Shown here piece after piece: positions 1 to 10,222 of a stretch of 64,000 nt of DNA. The translations under genes were made by a program, and so were the position numbers. This stretch comes from Marinobacter sp. F3R11 (GTDB lineage: Bacteria > Pseudomonadota > Gammaproteobacteria > Pseudomonadales > Oleiphilaceae). The notes beneath the pieces were generated by a model. It was given only the letters and a program-made list of their open reading frames with translations, ran no database searches and was not told the DNA's origin. Location of the stretch: NCBI RefSeq assembly GCF_003318275.1, contig NZ_QOCH01000009.1, positions 124,001 to 188,000 of the forward strand. Direction: 5' to 3'. Positions within the stretch are counted from its first letter, which is position 1; every line of letters begins with the position of its first letter.

Positions 1-2
1 GA

Positions 3-28
3 GGGGCATGAGCAATCAGGGATGCCCC
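3..28 (-). terminator. possible hairpin downstream of argH
   Basis: A 7-bp inverted repeat (GGGGCAT at 3-9, ATGCCCC at 22-28) lies just past the argH stop codon in its direction of reading. There is no U-tract, so a role as an intrinsic terminator is uncertain. A 9-nt tandem duplication (ATCGCGGGA at 32-40 and 41-49) lies between the hairpin and argH. Confidence 0.3.
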
Positions 29-57
29 GGGATCGCGGGAATCGCGGGACAAAAGAC

Positions 58-1467
58 TCAGCCCAGCAGCTTGCGCGCGCGGCCAACAGCTGCACGCACC
101 TGAGAAGGCGCAGTACCACCAAGGTGGTCACGGGCCTGAACCGAACCTTCAAGCGTCAGCACATCAAACACATCGTCGCTGATGGTATCTGAAAACTGCG
201 TCAGCTCTTCCAGTGTCATATCAGAAAGGTCTCGCTCTTCAGCCACACCAAATGCTACGGCCTTACCCACAACCTCATGGGCATCCCGGAACGGCATACC
301 TTTCTTGACCAGATAATCCGCCAGATCCGTTGCTGTGGAGAATCCGCGCTTGGCGGCTACCCGCATGTTGTCGGCCTTGGCGCGAATAGCGGGGACCATG
401 TCAGCATAGGCTTTCAGACACCCTTTGATGGTATCAACCGTATCGAACAAGGGTTCCTTATCTTCCTGGTTGTCCTTGTTGTACGCCAGGGGCTGACTTT
501 TCATCAGCGTAAGCAGGCACATCAGGTGTCCGGTCACCCGGCCGGTTTTACCCCGGACAAGCTCAGGCACATCCGGGTTCTTTTTCTGGGGCATGATAGA
601 AGAGCCGGTACAGAAACGATCCGGCAGATCAATAAAATCGAACTGTGCCGAAGTCCACAACACCAGCTCCTCACTGAAACGGGACAGATGCGTCATCAGC
701 AACGCTGCGAAGCTGCAGAATTCGATGGCGAAATCCCGGTCGCTGACGGAATCCAGAGAGTTTTCTGAAGGCCGGTCAAATCCCAGCAGCCGGGCAGTCA
801 TGGCCCTGTCAATCGGATAGGTAGTGCCGGCCAGGGCAGCTGCGCCCAGGGGCATAATGTTCACCCGCTTACGACAGTCCTGTAAACGCTCAGCATCACG
901 AACCAGCATCTCATACCAGGCCAGAAGGTGATGTCCGAAAGTAACTGGCTGGGCCGTCTGAAGGTGGGTAAAGCCGGGCATGATGGTACCAGCCTCGCGT
1001 TCGGCCAGGTCCAGAAGGCCGGCTTGCAGGCGCCGAAGCTCCTCGGCAATCACATCAATTTCATCGCGCAGGTACAGCCGGATATCCGTGGCCACCTGAT
1101 CGTTACGGCTGCGGCCAGTGTGCAGCTTCTTGCCCGTAATCCCAATACGCCTGGTCAACTGGGCTTCAATGTTCATGTGAACGTCTTCGAGGCTCACAGA
1201 CCACTCGAACCGCCCTGCTTCTATATCTTCCTTGACTCCATTCAGACCATCAATAATGCGGTCGCGCTCGTCTTCTGTCAGCACGCCGACTTCTGCAAGC
1301 ATGGTCGCATGGGCAATGGAACCGGTGATATCGTGATGATACAGACGCTGATCAAACCCTACAGATGCAGTGAAACGTTCCACAAACGCATCTGTGGGTT
1401 CGCTGAAGCGTCCGCCCCAGGGTTTTTCGGAGGTTGTGGCCTGGTCAGGTTTTTTCTGATCCGTCAT
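58..1467 (-). CDS. argH: argininosuccinate lyase
   Basis: Last step of arginine biosynthesis: cleaves argininosuccinate to arginine and fumarate in the cytoplasm, normally as a homotetramer. The 469-residue product is full length for the family. The fumarase/aspartase-superfamily signature [12 protein letters not shown] is at residues 288-299 and contains the mobile-loop catalytic serine. The TGRSRNDQ substrate-binding motif is near 117-124 and the general-acid/base histidine region (GFTHLQ) near 165-170. The ATG at 1467 diverges from the algZ homologue about 100 bp away. The argH/algZ-algR/hemC neighbourhood is the same as in Pseudomonas, which supports vertical inheritance. Confidence 0.97.
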   Translation of the reverse strand: MTDQKKPDQATTSEKPWGGRFSEPTDAFVERFTASVGFDQRLYHHDITGSIAHATMLAEVGVLTEDERDRIIDGLNGVKEDIEAGRFEWSVSLEDVHMNIEAQLTRRIGITGKKLHTGRSRNDQVATDIRLYLRDEIDVIAEELRRLQAGLLDLAEREAGTIMPGFTHLQTAQPVTFGHHLLAWYEMLVRDAERLQDCRKRVNIMPLGAAALAGTTYPIDRAMTARLLGFDRPSENSLDSVSDRDFAIEFCSFAALLMTHLSRFSEELVLWTSAQFDFIDLPDRFCTGSSIMPQKKNPDVPELVRGKTGRVTGHLMCLLTLMKSQPLAYNKDNQEDKEPLFDTVDTIKGCLKAYADMVPAIRAKADNMRVAAKRGFSTATDLADYLVKKGMPFRDAHEVVGKAVAFGVAEERDLSDMTLEELTQFSDTISDDVFDVLTLEGSVQARDHLGGTAPSQVRAAVGRARKLLG

Positions 1468-1568
1468 GGTCTATCTTTCCTGCTGGCAGCCCGGCATTAT
1501 CTTGCGGGAACTGGGTACATTGAACATGGCGAGAGTATAGCATTCTGACCCGAACAAAAGAGACTCCC

Positions 1569-2612
1569 TTGCACGGGAGCAAAGCGAGCATCACACAGGA
1601 TTTCTTCGTGCCGGATTTATGCCGGGTGCGATCCGTGTTCATGCTGCTGATCACCAGCGAACTACTGGTACTGGTGCTGGCTATTGTCCAGGCCAGCGAC
1701 GGCTGGATTGACTGGAACTACTTTGCACTATTATCGCTGTTCGTGCAGTGGACCACCCTCACCAGCGCTGCGCTGATCTGTCTGCTTCGCCAACGCCTGG
1801 CCAGAATGTCGGTGCTTCGCGCCACCCTGTCGATTGCAGCCATCGTGCTACTGGACGTACTGGCATTCAGCCTGTTTGCCGACAATGTTCTACACCCGCA
1901 GCCAGGCATCACAGGCTGGCATGCAATTGCAAAAAAAATGCTGCTGGCACTACTGATTGTCCTGATGGTACTGCGCTATTTTTATCTACAACACCAATGG
2001 CAGCAACAGCGGGAAGCCGAAATGCAGGCACACCTGGCAGCCTTGCAGGCACGCATACAGCCGCACTTTCTGTTTAACAGCATGAATACCATCGCCAGCC
2101 TTATTGCCTCAGACCCTGACCAGGCAGAAGAAGCCGTTCTGGATCTGTCCGAGCTGTTCCGCGCGAGTCTACGTACCGGTGACCAGCTCATACCACTGTC
2201 GAAAGAACTGGACCTGTGCCAGCGCTATCTTGCCATTGAAGCCCTGCGCCTCGGCCCGCGACTGAAGCTGGAATGGCATATCGCCAAAGGGCTGGAGCAC
2301 CAGGCCATACCGCCACTGACTCTGCAGCCACTGGTCGAAAACGCGGTTTATCACGGCATACAGCCACGCCCGGAAGGCGGCGTGGTGCGCATAGAGGCAG
2401 AAACCCGGGGCAACTTTGTGTACCTGTTGGTACAGAACCCGAAACCTGATTGCTCGGGCGAGAGCGCGCACAATGGCAATCGTATGGCGCTGAGCAATAT
2501 ACAGGCTCGATTACAGGCATTGTTTGGCGAGTCTGCTGTTCTTAAACACAGCCACCAGGACGACGTATATACCGTCACCCTGAGGCTCCCGAAAACCTCA
2601 CAGAAACCATGA
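1569..2612 (+). CDS. algZ: LytS-family sensor histidine kinase (AlgZ/FimS-like)
   Basis: Membrane sensor kinase paired with the LytTR response regulator that follows. Four hydrophobic segments occupy roughly residues 20-140. A His_kinase (PF06580-type) region follows with the phospho-acceptor block IQPHFLFNSMN near residue 165 and an ATPase N-box PLVENAVYHG near 255. The frame opens with TTG at 1569. A GTG at 1608, with AGGA upstream, is an alternative, but it would cut off the DFFVPDLC stretch that I believe is conserved in AlgZ homologues, so the start is not settled. The stop codon overlaps the downstream ATG by 4 nt (ATGA), so the two genes are probably translationally coupled. Pseudomonas AlgZ/AlgR controls alginate and twitching motility; the targets here cannot be read from the sequence. 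Confidence 0.88.
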   Translation: MHGSKASITQDFFVPDLCRVRSVFMLLITSELLVLVLAIVQASDGWIDWNYFALLSLFVQWTTLTSAALICLLRQRLARMSVLRATLSIAAIVLLDVLAFSLFADNVLHPQPGITGWHAIAKKMLLALLIVLMVLRYFYLQHQWQQQREAEMQAHLAALQARIQPHFLFNSMNTIASLIASDPDQAEEAVLDLSELFRASLRTGDQLIPLSKELDLCQRYLAIEALRLGPRLKLEWHIAKGLEHQAIPPLTLQPLVENAVYHGIQPRPEGGVVRIEAETRGNFVYLLVQNPKPDCSGESAHNGNRMALSNIQARLQALFGESAVLKHSHQDDVYTVTLRLPKTSQKP

Positions 2613-3379
2613 AAAAGCAGAAGATCCTGATTGCAGACGATGAACCCCTGGCCCGGGAGCGTCTCCGGCGCCTGGTTGAGGGCCTGCCGGAATACCAGAT
2701 TTGCGGCGAAGCCAGTGATGGCGATGCAACGCTTGCGCGGGTTGCCGAACTCCAGCCGGACATACTTCTTCTGGACATACGCATGCCAGGTATGGACGGC
2801 ATGGAGGTTGCCACACGCCTGAGCCAGCTTGACAACCCTCCGGCAATTATCTTCTGCACTGCCTACGACAGCTACGCCATCCAGGCCTTCGACGTTCAGG
2901 CCGCAGCCTATCTGTTGAAACCGGTTCGCAAAAGCGCCCTTGAAGAAGCCCTGGCCCGGGCCGGCCGGGTTAACCGAGTACAGTTACACGCGATCTCAGG
3001 CATGGCTGCAACCAATACCACACCCCCGTCACAACCCCTTGAAGGACAGATGTCGGTTCGCACTCACAGAGGTACCGAACTCATAGATATAGCCGGGATC
3101 CACTATTGCCAGGCCGATCAGAAATACGTAACCATCCATCACACCCGTGGCGAAACCGTTTCCGACTATACGTTGAAAGATCTGGAAAACGCCTATCCCC
3201 AGCAATTGCTCAGAATTCATCGCAACACGCTGGTGGGAGTGCGTTTCATTCAGGCGTTGAAGCGCGCGCCGGAGGGCCACAACCTGGTCTTGCTCCGGGA
3301 TGGCCTGGGGGAGCTCCAGGTAAGCCGCCGACACGCCAGCAGCGTTCGTCAGTGGCTGCAAGGGCAACAACCTGGCTGA
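2609..3379 (+). CDS. algR: LytTR-family response regulator (AlgR-like)
   Basis: Two-domain response regulator of 256 residues. The N-terminal receiver domain has the acidic pair D10/D11 and phospho-acceptor D56 in LLLDIRMPG. The C-terminal LytTR DNA-binding domain spans roughly residues 150-250 (it includes YVTIHH and LLRIHRNTLV). It overlaps the upstream sensor kinase gene by 4 nt and precedes hemC by about 90 bp, as algR does in Pseudomonas. It should bind direct-repeat LytTR sites when phosphorylated. The regulon is not visible in this window. Confidence 0.92.
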   Translation: MKKQKILIADDEPLARERLRRLVEGLPEYQICGEASDGDATLARVAELQPDILLLDIRMPGMDGMEVATRLSQLDNPPAIIFCTAYDSYAIQAFDVQAAAYLLKPVRKSALEEALARAGRVNRVQLHAISGMAATNTTPPSQPLEGQMSVRTHRGTELIDIAGIHYCQADQKYVTIHHTRGETVSDYTLKDLENAYPQQLLRIHRNTLVGVRFIQALKRAPEGHNLVLLRDGLGELQVSRRHASSVRQWLQGQQPG

Positions 3380-3467
3380 ACCCTCTTCGTGAAGCAGCCC
3401 CTCACGGGACTTTTATGGCGCCACAAGGTAATCTTGGCGAACATTTTCAGAACTGACAGTGAGCATC

Positions 3468-4409
3468 ATGTCCAAACGAACCCTTCGTGTCGCAACCCGT
3501 AGCAGCGCTCTGGCGCTATGGCAGGCAGAATTCATCAAGGCCGAACTGGAACGGCTCCACGACAACGTGACTGTGGAGCTGGTCAAGATCAAAACCCAAG
3601 GGGACAAGATCCTCGATGTTCCTCTCGCCAAGATCGGCGGCAAAGGCCTGTTCGTAAAAGAACTGGAAGAAGCCATGCTCGATGGCCGTGCAGACCTTGC
3701 CGTACATTCCATGAAAGACGTCCCCATGGCCTTCCCCGAAGGTCTTGGACTGGTTGCTATCTGCGAGCGGGAAGATCCGACAGACGCATTCGTCAGCAAC
3801 TATTATGACAACGTGGACGCCCTTCCTCAGGGAGCGATCGTCGGAACCGCCAGCCTGCGCCGCGAATCCCAGCTTCGGTCCTACCGGCCGGATCTGGAAA
3901 TCCGGGTTCTGCGTGGTAATGTGAACACCCGCCTCGCCAAGCTCGACGCCGGTGATTACGATGCCATCGTATTGGCGAGTTCCGGCCTCAAGCGTTTGGG
4001 ATTTGACAAGCGTATCCGTTACTCCATGCCTGATACCGTATCCCTGCCCGCTGTCGGCCAGGGTGCCCTGGGCATTGAATGCCGGCTTGATGATGACGAA
4101 CTGCTATCCATGCTGGAACCGCTGAACCACGCTGACACAGCTGACAGAGTCAAAGCAGAGCGTGCCCTGAACCGTCGCCTTGAAGGTGGCTGCCAGGTGC
4201 CTATCGCTGCCTACGCCTTGCTGGAAGACGACGACACTCTCTGGTTGCGTGGACTGGTTGGTGCCGTTGATGGCACCCGGATTTTCCGTGTTGAAGGCCG
4301 GGCACCCCGGGCTGAAGGTGAGCGTCTGGGGCGCCAGCTGGCAGAAGACCTTCTGGCCCAGGGCGCAGACAAGGTTCTGGCTGAAATATATGGCCACACT
4401 CCGCACTGA
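3468..4409 (+). CDS. hemC: porphobilinogen deaminase (hydroxymethylbilane synthase)
   Basis: Polymerises four porphobilinogens into hydroxymethylbilane for haem and sirohaem synthesis. The dipyrromethane cofactor cysteine falls at residue 242 when the ATG at 3468 is used (motif EGGCQVPIA), the same number as in E. coli, which favours this ATG over the in-frame GTG at 3459. Other hallmarks are the N-terminal [10 protein letters not shown], the KIQTQGD-type loop ([10 protein letters not shown]) and the substrate-binding [11 protein letters not shown]. It is first gene of hemC-hemD-hemX-hemY, and its end overlaps hemD. Confidence 0.97.
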   Translation: MSKRTLRVATRSSALALWQAEFIKAELERLHDNVTVELVKIKTQGDKILDVPLAKIGGKGLFVKELEEAMLDGRADLAVHSMKDVPMAFPEGLGLVAICEREDPTDAFVSNYYDNVDALPQGAIVGTASLRRESQLRSYRPDLEIRVLRGNVNTRLAKLDAGDYDAIVLASSGLKRLGFDKRIRYSMPDTVSLPAVGQGALGIECRLDDDELLSMLEPLNHADTADRVKAERALNRRLEGGCQVPIAAYALLEDDDTLWLRGLVGAVDGTRIFRVEGRAPRAEGERLGRQLAEDLLAQGADKVLAEIYGHTPH

Positions 4410-5202
4410 CCCTGGCTGTCTGGCCGGCCAGAGCATCCTGATTTGCCGGCCGGAACCGGAAGCATCACGACTGGCCCGGCAGTTTCAGGCTGCCGGCGCC
4501 GAAGTGCTCGTTTTTCCAATGATAGAACGGGAACCTCTGCCAGAGACTCCGGAACGACGCTCCACTATTCTGAGTCTCGATGAATTCTCTCACGTTATTG
4601 CTGTCAGCCCCTATGCCGCTCGTCTTTTGCTGGAAGAGCTGGACACCTGGTGGCCCCAGCTCCCCATCGGCCTGAACTGGTACGGTGTTGGCGCCGGCAC
4701 AGCAAAAGTACTGGCAGAGCATGGACTGAAACCGCGCAAGCCCGACGAAGGCTGGACAAGTGAAGCTCTGCTCAAATTACATTCTCTGGCGCGCCTGACC
4801 GGAGAACGGGTTCTGGTTGCCCGGGGGGAGGAAGGACGGGAGCTGATACGGGATACGCTGGAAACACGCGGTGCACGAGTAACCATGCTTCCCCTGTACC
4901 GCAGGTTCTGCCCGGACTACACAGCAGAACAGGTTCACCACGCCCTGGATCAGTTCGCACCGGACGCTATTATTGCGCTCTCCGGAGAAACCCTGAACAA
5001 TCTCATCGCACTATGTGCGAATAGCAGCCATAATCTATACGATAGTCCCGTTATTGTGCCCGCCCGGCGTATCGCCGATCAGGCTCATGCGGCGGGATTC
5101 AACGCTCCGTGTATACCAGGAAGCCTTGCCGACAATGACATCGTGGCCGCCGTCGCAGAACAACTGGCTGGCCGGGACGGTGGCTCCGGAAAAGCCAAGT
5201 AA
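4390..5202 (+). CDS. hemD: uroporphyrinogen-III synthase
   Basis: Cyclises hydroxymethylbilane with inversion of ring D to give uroporphyrinogen III. The frame is open further upstream inside hemC, but the ATG at 4390 gives a normal 270-residue product and a 20-bp overlap with the end of hemC. The family diverges widely in sequence. Recognition rests on the N-terminal [10 protein letters not shown], the central [19 protein letters not shown] and the C-terminal [11 protein letters not shown], together with position between hemC and hemX. Confidence 0.92.
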   Translation: MATLRTDPGCLAGQSILICRPEPEASRLARQFQAAGAEVLVFPMIEREPLPETPERRSTILSLDEFSHVIAVSPYAARLLLEELDTWWPQLPIGLNWYGVGAGTAKVLAEHGLKPRKPDEGWTSEALLKLHSLARLTGERVLVARGEEGRELIRDTLETRGARVTMLPLYRRFCPDYTAEQVHHALDQFAPDAIIALSGETLNNLIALCANSSHNLYDSPVIVPARRIADQAHAAGFNAPCIPGSLADNDIVAAVAEQLAGRDGGSGKAK

Positions 5203-5210
5203 GGACGCCC

Positions 5211-6323
5211 GTGACTGAGACAACGAAACAATTACCCGCCCCGATTGCTAATGAGCAACCCGCCCGCCCGAAAGTCTGGCCGGTCTGGGTTATCGCCATA
5301 ATTGCACTGATCAGTGTTGCCTTGCTGGCTCTCTGGAACTGGCAACAGTGGAATGACCACCAGGCTACACTGCAGAGACTGAGCAGCCTGCAACAGGATA
5401 CAGCTCAGCTTGAACAGCTCTATGGTGCCAGTGGAAGCCAGCAAGGCCAGCGCTTGCAATCCCTGGAGGACAAACTGAGCTCTCAACGGGAACTGATCGC
5501 TACCCAACAGCGACAGATTGATCACAATGCCCGGGAACTGCTGGAAGCAGGGAACCGTACCCGTACCGACTGGTTACTTGCTGAAGCCGAGTATCTCCTG
5601 CGTATTGCCAACCAGCGGCTGATGATTGAAAAAGACATTCGCGGAGCTCTTTCCGCGCTCGAGGCTGCCGACGAGGTACTGACAGAATCTGACGATATTG
5701 GTATATACCCGGTACGCCAGCAACTGGCCCGGGAAATCCTGACACTCAAAGGCATATCCAGCGTTGACAGAACCGGGCTATATCTGACCCTCGAAGCAGC
5801 TATAGACAGCGTTCACCAGCTTACTGATCAGGCACTTATCAGCGAACAGGCACCAGGGTTTCTGGCCAGTTCACAGGCAGAAGACAGCACTGAAGCCAGC
5901 GAAGAACCAGGCATGCTGGCCAAAGCCTGGAAAAAATTCAAATCTACACTGATGCAGGTTGTGGTAGTCCGCCGCCTGGATGAATCGGTTAAGCCACTTC
6001 TGTCTCCTGATCAAAGCGCCTATGCCCGGCTAAACATGCAACTGATGCTCGAAGAAGCCGAGATGGCCGTACTCAGGGGCAACCAGGCACTATATGAACG
6101 CTCCCTGATCAAGGCTCAGGCCGCTGTTAATGACTGGTACGATGCAAGCAACCCACGAGTAAGTGCGCTGAGCAACACACTTGAAGAGCTGTCCACACGT
6201 AACGTCGCGCCGGATCTCCCTGACATCAGCAAATCCCTGGACCTGCTCAAGCAACGACTTGCTGGCCGGCTCGATAAGGGCGATGAAGAAGACCAAGCGG
6301 ACAACGGAGGCGATGATTCATGA
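5211..6323 (+). CDS. hemX: HemX-like membrane protein (uroporphyrinogen-III C-methyltransferase-like family)
   Basis: A 370-residue protein that starts at GTG 5211, 8 bp after hemD. One transmembrane helix (about residues 24-44) follows a short cytoplasmic tail, and then comes a long Q/E-rich coiled-coil region (about 45-115) and a helical domain. This is the HemX architecture of gammaproteobacteria. Although often labelled a methyltransferase, it lacks an SAM-binding tetrapyrrole methylase fold, and its exact role is unknown. It overlaps hemY by 4 nt. Confidence 0.9.
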   Translation: MTETTKQLPAPIANEQPARPKVWPVWVIAIIALISVALLALWNWQQWNDHQATLQRLSSLQQDTAQLEQLYGASGSQQGQRLQSLEDKLSSQRELIATQQRQIDHNARELLEAGNRTRTDWLLAEAEYLLRIANQRLMIEKDIRGALSALEAADEVLTESDDIGIYPVRQQLAREILTLKGISSVDRTGLYLTLEAAIDSVHQLTDQALISEQAPGFLASSQAEDSTEASEEPGMLAKAWKKFKSTLMQVVVVRRLDESVKPLLSPDQSAYARLNMQLMLEEAEMAVLRGNQALYERSLIKAQAAVNDWYDASNPRVSALSNTLEELSTRNVAPDLPDISKSLDLLKQRLAGRLDKGDEEDQADNGGDDS

Positions 6324-7561
6324 TTCGCCTGCTTCTGATCGTTCTGTTTGCCCTGTTAATCGGCACCGGGCTTTCGCTCGGCCTGCAGTATGACCTGGGT
6401 TACATCCGTATCAGCCTGGGCAACTACCTGATAGAAACCAATTTCTGGGTAGGCCTTGCACTGCTCATTGCCGTGGTTGTTCTGATTGTACTTTCCATAG
6501 GCCTGTTACGTCGCATGCGGCAGGGCACTGGCCTGGTCTCCAGCTGGGTATCCAGAGGCAAAGAGCGCCGGGCCCGGCGCCGAACTACCCAAGGCCTGCT
6601 GGCACTGGCCGAAGGTAACTGGCCCAGGGCGCGCAAGATGCTGACATCAGCTGCCAGCAATGCAGACACACCACTTATCAACTATCTTGCTGCTGCACAG
6701 GCAGCCTTCGAATGCGGCGACCACGAAGCCGTTGACGAGATGCTGCGCAAGGCATTTGAAAGCACACCGGGTTCGGATATGGCAGTGGGTATTACCCAGG
6801 CCCAGCTTCAGCTTGCCGGTAATCGCCTGGAACAGGCTTTGGCAACACTGTTGCGCCTGCGCAAGCAGTCTCCGCACCACCCATTTGTTCTCAAGCTGCT
6901 GAAAACCACCTACCTTCGTCTGGAAGACTGGCGCGAGCTGTCAAAATTACTGCCAGAGCTGCGTAAGCGTAGCGTGCTTCCGGAATCCGAGCTGGGCGAA
7001 CTGGAGCGTGTGGTATGGCACAACCTGCTCGAACGGGCTGCTGAAGAGTGCCGGCGACAGCAAAAAGACAAGCCGGACGCTTCTCTGGAGCCCCTCACCC
7101 GCCTGTGGGATGAGCTGCCCGGCTTTCTGCGCCGTGATGAGAAGACTATTGCAGATTATGCACGTTTACTCGCAGATCTTGGTGATGAAGGACAAACCGA
7201 GACCCTGCTACGCAAAGTGCTGCACAATCACTGGAGCGACGACCTGGTCAATCTTTATGGCCGGATTGAGGGAAACAAACCGGACGAACAGCTGCTTGCT
7301 GCAGAGCAGTGGCTGAAGGACCGTCCAAACAATGCCGAACTACTTCTGGCTCTGGGCCGCCTGAGTTTGCGCAATGAACTCTGGGGCAAAGCCAGAGAGT
7401 ATTTTGAGACCAGCCTCAGATTACGGCGCAGCCGTGAAGCTCTCGCAGAACTCAGTCGCCTGAGCGCGCACATGGGCGACGAAGAAGTGAGTGTCAAACT
7501 GGTGATGCAAGGGTTGGCAAAAGACAATGGGCTTCCGGAGTTACCCATGCCCAAAGCCTGA
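6320..7561 (+). CDS. hemY: HemY-like TPR membrane protein of the haem operon
   Basis: The 413-residue product has two N-terminal transmembrane helices (about residues 3-20 and 42-62) and then alpha-helical TPR-like repeats to the end. This is the HemY_N plus TPR arrangement found last in hemCDXY operons. It is not the oxygen-dependent protoporphyrinogen oxidase that bears the same name in Bacillus. It probably scaffolds haem-pathway enzymes at the inner membrane, which is an inference from context. A bidirectional terminator hairpin follows. Confidence 0.9.
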   Translation: MIRLLLIVLFALLIGTGLSLGLQYDLGYIRISLGNYLIETNFWVGLALLIAVVVLIVLSIGLLRRMRQGTGLVSSWVSRGKERRARRRTTQGLLALAEGNWPRARKMLTSAASNADTPLINYLAAAQAAFECGDHEAVDEMLRKAFESTPGSDMAVGITQAQLQLAGNRLEQALATLLRLRKQSPHHPFVLKLLKTTYLRLEDWRELSKLLPELRKRSVLPESELGELERVVWHNLLERAAEECRRQQKDKPDASLEPLTRLWDELPGFLRRDEKTIADYARLLADLGDEGQTETLLRKVLHNHWSDDLVNLYGRIEGNKPDEQLLAAEQWLKDRPNNAELLLALGRLSLRNELWGKAREYFETSLRLRRSREALAELSRLSAHMGDEEVSVKLVMQGLAKDNGLPELPMPKA

Positions 7562-7612
7562 CAGCCCGGTGTTTGCTCAGGTTCCCGGAGTGCCTGGCAA
7601 ACCACCACAGTA

Positions 7613-7644
7613 TAAGGCATCAGAATGAGAGTTCTGATGCCTTA
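7613..7644. terminator. bidirectional intrinsic terminator between hemY and the convergent reductase gene
   Basis: Perfect 13-bp inverted repeat (arms 7613-7625 and 7632-7644, 6-nt loop) between the stop codons of two convergent genes. A T-rich stretch follows on the plus strand (ATCGTTTTAG). Confidence 0.75.
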
Positions 7645-7650
7645 ATCGTT

Positions 7651-8664
7651 TTAGTTCCGGGGTGCGTACTCCAGCACGTCGGAAAAGAAACTCCCGGAAG
7701 GCAGCCCGGCTTCAAGCAAAGCATCCATCAGCGTATAAACCATTGCTGGTGAGCCACTTACATGTACTTCTACATTGTTCCAGTCGGCACCAGACTCCAG
7801 TACCGCACGCACGAGTTGATCGTGATGCCCGGACCAGTCATTGTCCTCGTCATCACCAACAACCGGCTGAAATGTAAACTCCGGCCAGTCCTGCTCCCAC
7901 TGACCAGCCATGGACCTCAGGTACATATCCTCTTGCCGGCGAACACCCCAGAACAGCTTTACCGGCTGAGAACAGGATGTTCCGCGCAGGTAGTCCACCA
8001 GACTTTTCATCTGTGCAAAACCGGTACCCGCCGCGATCAGGAGCAAAGGTTTATCCGGCACACTGGCAAGACAGGCTTTGCCGTAGGGCAACTCCAGACT
8101 GACCGCCTCACCGGAGGTCAGAGCATCAATCACCTTCTGCGCAGACACCCAATCCGGGGACGCCTGAATATGTAGCTCAATATGCGGCTCAGACGGGCTG
8201 CTGGCGATCGAAAAATAACAGGGTTCAGCATCCGGCAGATTGACCGCCAGATACTGGCCCGCATGAAAAGACAGTTCACGCCTCCGCGGCAGCTGAAGCT
8301 CTACCCGATACACATCGTGGTTAATAGCACGCACATCCACGACATTTGCCTGAAACTTTCGGGGCTGGTTCTTTCCTGCTGCCATAACGGCACTTATCTC
8401 CAGTTCTAGATGGTCGAGCGCTGCGGTTCTGCACATCATCAGCCGCGCTCCGATAGGGATCGTCTGTTGGTTTCGGGTATTCAAAGCGGAGCCGCTGAGC
8501 AGCCTGGCCTCGCATAGTTCGCACACACCGTTTTTGCATGCGAAAGGAACCGCAATACCTGCACGGGCCGCGGCACTCAGCAAATCTGCGCCAGCATCTG
8601 CGGTATAACAAATCCCGGAAGGCTCAAGGTCTACCATCCAGGACAGTAACTGCTGGTTTTTCAT
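7651..8664 (-). CDS. ferredoxin-reductase-type flavoprotein with N-terminal 2Fe-2S domain
   Basis: Electron-transfer flavoprotein. Residues 1-90 form a plant-type [2Fe-2S] ferredoxin domain with ligands C43, C48, C51 and C78. The rest is a ferredoxin-NADP-reductase module with the FAD-binding VELQLP.../HAGQYLAV and SIASSPSE motifs and the NAD(P)-binding IAAGTGFAQMKSL. This is the architecture of CDP-6-deoxy-glucoseen reductase and of oxygenase reductases. The ATG at 8664 starts 1 nt after the ubiD stop codon. A TTG/ATG extension to 8694 would run back into ubiD and is less likely. The tight junction with ubiD suggests one transcript, but the physiological electron acceptor is unknown. Confidence 0.85.
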   Translation of the reverse strand: MKNQQLLSWMVDLEPSGICYTADAGADLLSAAARAGIAVPFACKNGVCELCEARLLSGSALNTRNQQTIPIGARLMMCRTAALDHLELEISAVMAAGKNQPRKFQANVVDVRAINHDVYRVELQLPRRRELSFHAGQYLAVNLPDAEPCYFSIASSPSEPHIELHIQASPDWVSAQKVIDALTSGEAVSLELPYGKACLASVPDKPLLLIAAGTGFAQMKSLVDYLRGTSCSQPVKLFWGVRRQEDMYLRSMAGQWEQDWPEFTFQPVVGDDEDNDWSGHHDQLVRAVLESGADWNNVEVHVSGSPAMVYTLMDALLEAGLPSGSFFSDVLEYAPRN

Positions 8665-8665
8665 A

Positions 8666-10153
8666 TCAATCGGGGCGGACAGGTGTAGTTTCAATACCCA
8701 GGCTGTCCCAGAGTTCGTCTACGCGCTGCCTGACGGCGTCAGACATGACAATAGGTTCGCCCCACTCCCGATCTGTTTCACCCGGCCATTTATTGGTGGC
8801 ATCCATTCCCATTTTGGAACCCAGGCCGGACACTGGTGAGGCAAAATCCAGATAATCAATGGGGGTATTCTCAACCAGCATGGTGTCACGGGCAGGATCC
8901 ATCCTGGTCGTGATGGCCCAGATTACATCTTCCCAGTTTCGGGCATTTACGTCGTCATCGGTGACAATAACAAACTTGGTGTACATGAACTGGCGTAAAA
9001 ACGACCATACACCCATCATCACCCGCTTGGCATGGCCCGGATACTGCTTTTTCATTGTCACAACAGCAAGACGGTAAGAGCAGCCTTCCGGGGGCAGGTA
9101 GAAATCCACAATCTCAGGGAACTGCTTCTGCAGAATCGGAATGAATACTTCATTCAGCGCGACACCCAGAATAGCGGGCTCATCGGGCGGCCTGCCGGTA
9201 TAGGTACTGTGATAAATCGGATTCTTCCGATGGGTTATCCGCTCAACAGTGAAGACAGGAAATTCATCCACTTCGTTGTAATAACCCGTGTGATCCCCGA
9301 AGGGGCCCTCAGGCGCTTTATCGTCGGGGTAAATAAACCCTTCAAGTACAATCTCCGCGCTGGCAGGCACTTGCAGGTCACTGAGGCCACACTGTACCAG
9401 CTCGGTACGACTGCCCCGGAGCAGCCCTGCAAATGCATACTCTGACAGAGAATCAGGCACTGGCGTTACTGCACCAAGGATCGTGGCCGGGTCTGCACCC
9501 AAGGCCACCGCCACCGGATAGGGCTTACCCGGGCTGGCCTTTTGAAACTCCTGAAAATCCAGTGCGCCGCCGCGATGGCTTAACCAGCGCATGATCAGCC
9601 GGTTGCGACCTATCAGCTGTTGCCGGTATATCCCGAGATTCTGACGTTCCTTGTGGGGTCCACGGGTAATAACCAGAGGCCAGGTAACCAGGGGAGCTGC
9701 ATCTCCCGGCCAGCAGTGCTGTACAGGAATCTGGTAAAGGTCGACCTTGTCTTTTTCTATGACAACTTCCTGGCACGGCGCAGACCTGAGCACTTTCGGG
9801 CTCATACGCATAACTTGCCGCAGCAGTGGCAGCTTTTCGATAGCGTCTTTGAAACCCTTGGGGGGATCCGGTTCCTTGAGATAGGCCAGCAGTTTGCCGA
9901 TATCCCGAAGCGCGGTAACGCTCTCCTGCCCCATGCCCAGGGCGACTCGCCTGGTGGTACCAAAAAGGTTTGCGAGTACGGGCATGTTGTAGCCCTTCGG
10001 GTTTTCAAACAACAACGCAGGACCGCCTGCCCGCAGCGTGCGGTCACAGATTTCGGTTATTTCCAGATGGGGGTCCACTTCAACTGAGATACGCTTCAGC
10101 TCGCCCAGCTTCTCCAACTGATCAATGAAGTCCCGCAGATCGTTGTATTTCAT
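8666..10153 (-). CDS. ubiD: 4-hydroxy-3-polyprenylbenzoate decarboxylase
   Basis: prFMN-dependent decarboxylase of ubiquinone biosynthesis. It removes the carboxylate of polyprenyl-4-hydroxybenzoate after UbiA and works together with the prenyltransferase UbiX, which is not in this window. The 495-residue length is normal for proteobacterial UbiD. Strong family blocks are [10 protein letters not shown] at the start, LGMDPATILG-type ([10 protein letters not shown]) near residue 225, the [11 protein letters not shown] block near 285 and [15 protein letters not shown] near 315. It is read away from rho with an unusual composite repeat between the two genes. Confidence 0.95.
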   Translation of the reverse strand: MKYNDLRDFIDQLEKLGELKRISVEVDPHLEITEICDRTLRAGGPALLFENPKGYNMPVLANLFGTTRRVALGMGQESVTALRDIGKLLAYLKEPDPPKGFKDAIEKLPLLRQVMRMSPKVLRSAPCQEVVIEKDKVDLYQIPVQHCWPGDAAPLVTWPLVITRGPHKERQNLGIYRQQLIGRNRLIMRWLSHRGGALDFQEFQKASPGKPYPVAVALGADPATILGAVTPVPDSLSEYAFAGLLRGSRTELVQCGLSDLQVPASAEIVLEGFIYPDDKAPEGPFGDHTGYYNEVDEFPVFTVERITHRKNPIYHSTYTGRPPDEPAILGVALNEVFIPILQKQFPEIVDFYLPPEGCSYRLAVVTMKKQYPGHAKRVMMGVWSFLRQFMYTKFVIVTDDDVNARNWEDVIWAITTRMDPARDTMLVENTPIDYLDFASPVSGLGSKMGMDATNKWPGETDREWGEPIVMSDAVRQRVDELWDSLGIETTPVRPD

Positions 10154-10222
10154 CGTTGGCTCCGAAAACGGCTAGCTTCAAATTCGAATTTCATCGCTTC
10201 CCGGACTTCTCACCCGGTGCCA

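Noticed and set aside
928..1548. A 206-codon plus-strand frame opposite argH
   Set aside because: Antisense to a complete argininosuccinate lyase gene; no domain.
4180..4389. Upstream extension of hemD inside hemC
   Set aside because: Lies in the hemC coding region; hemD homology and normal length begin at the ATG at 4390.
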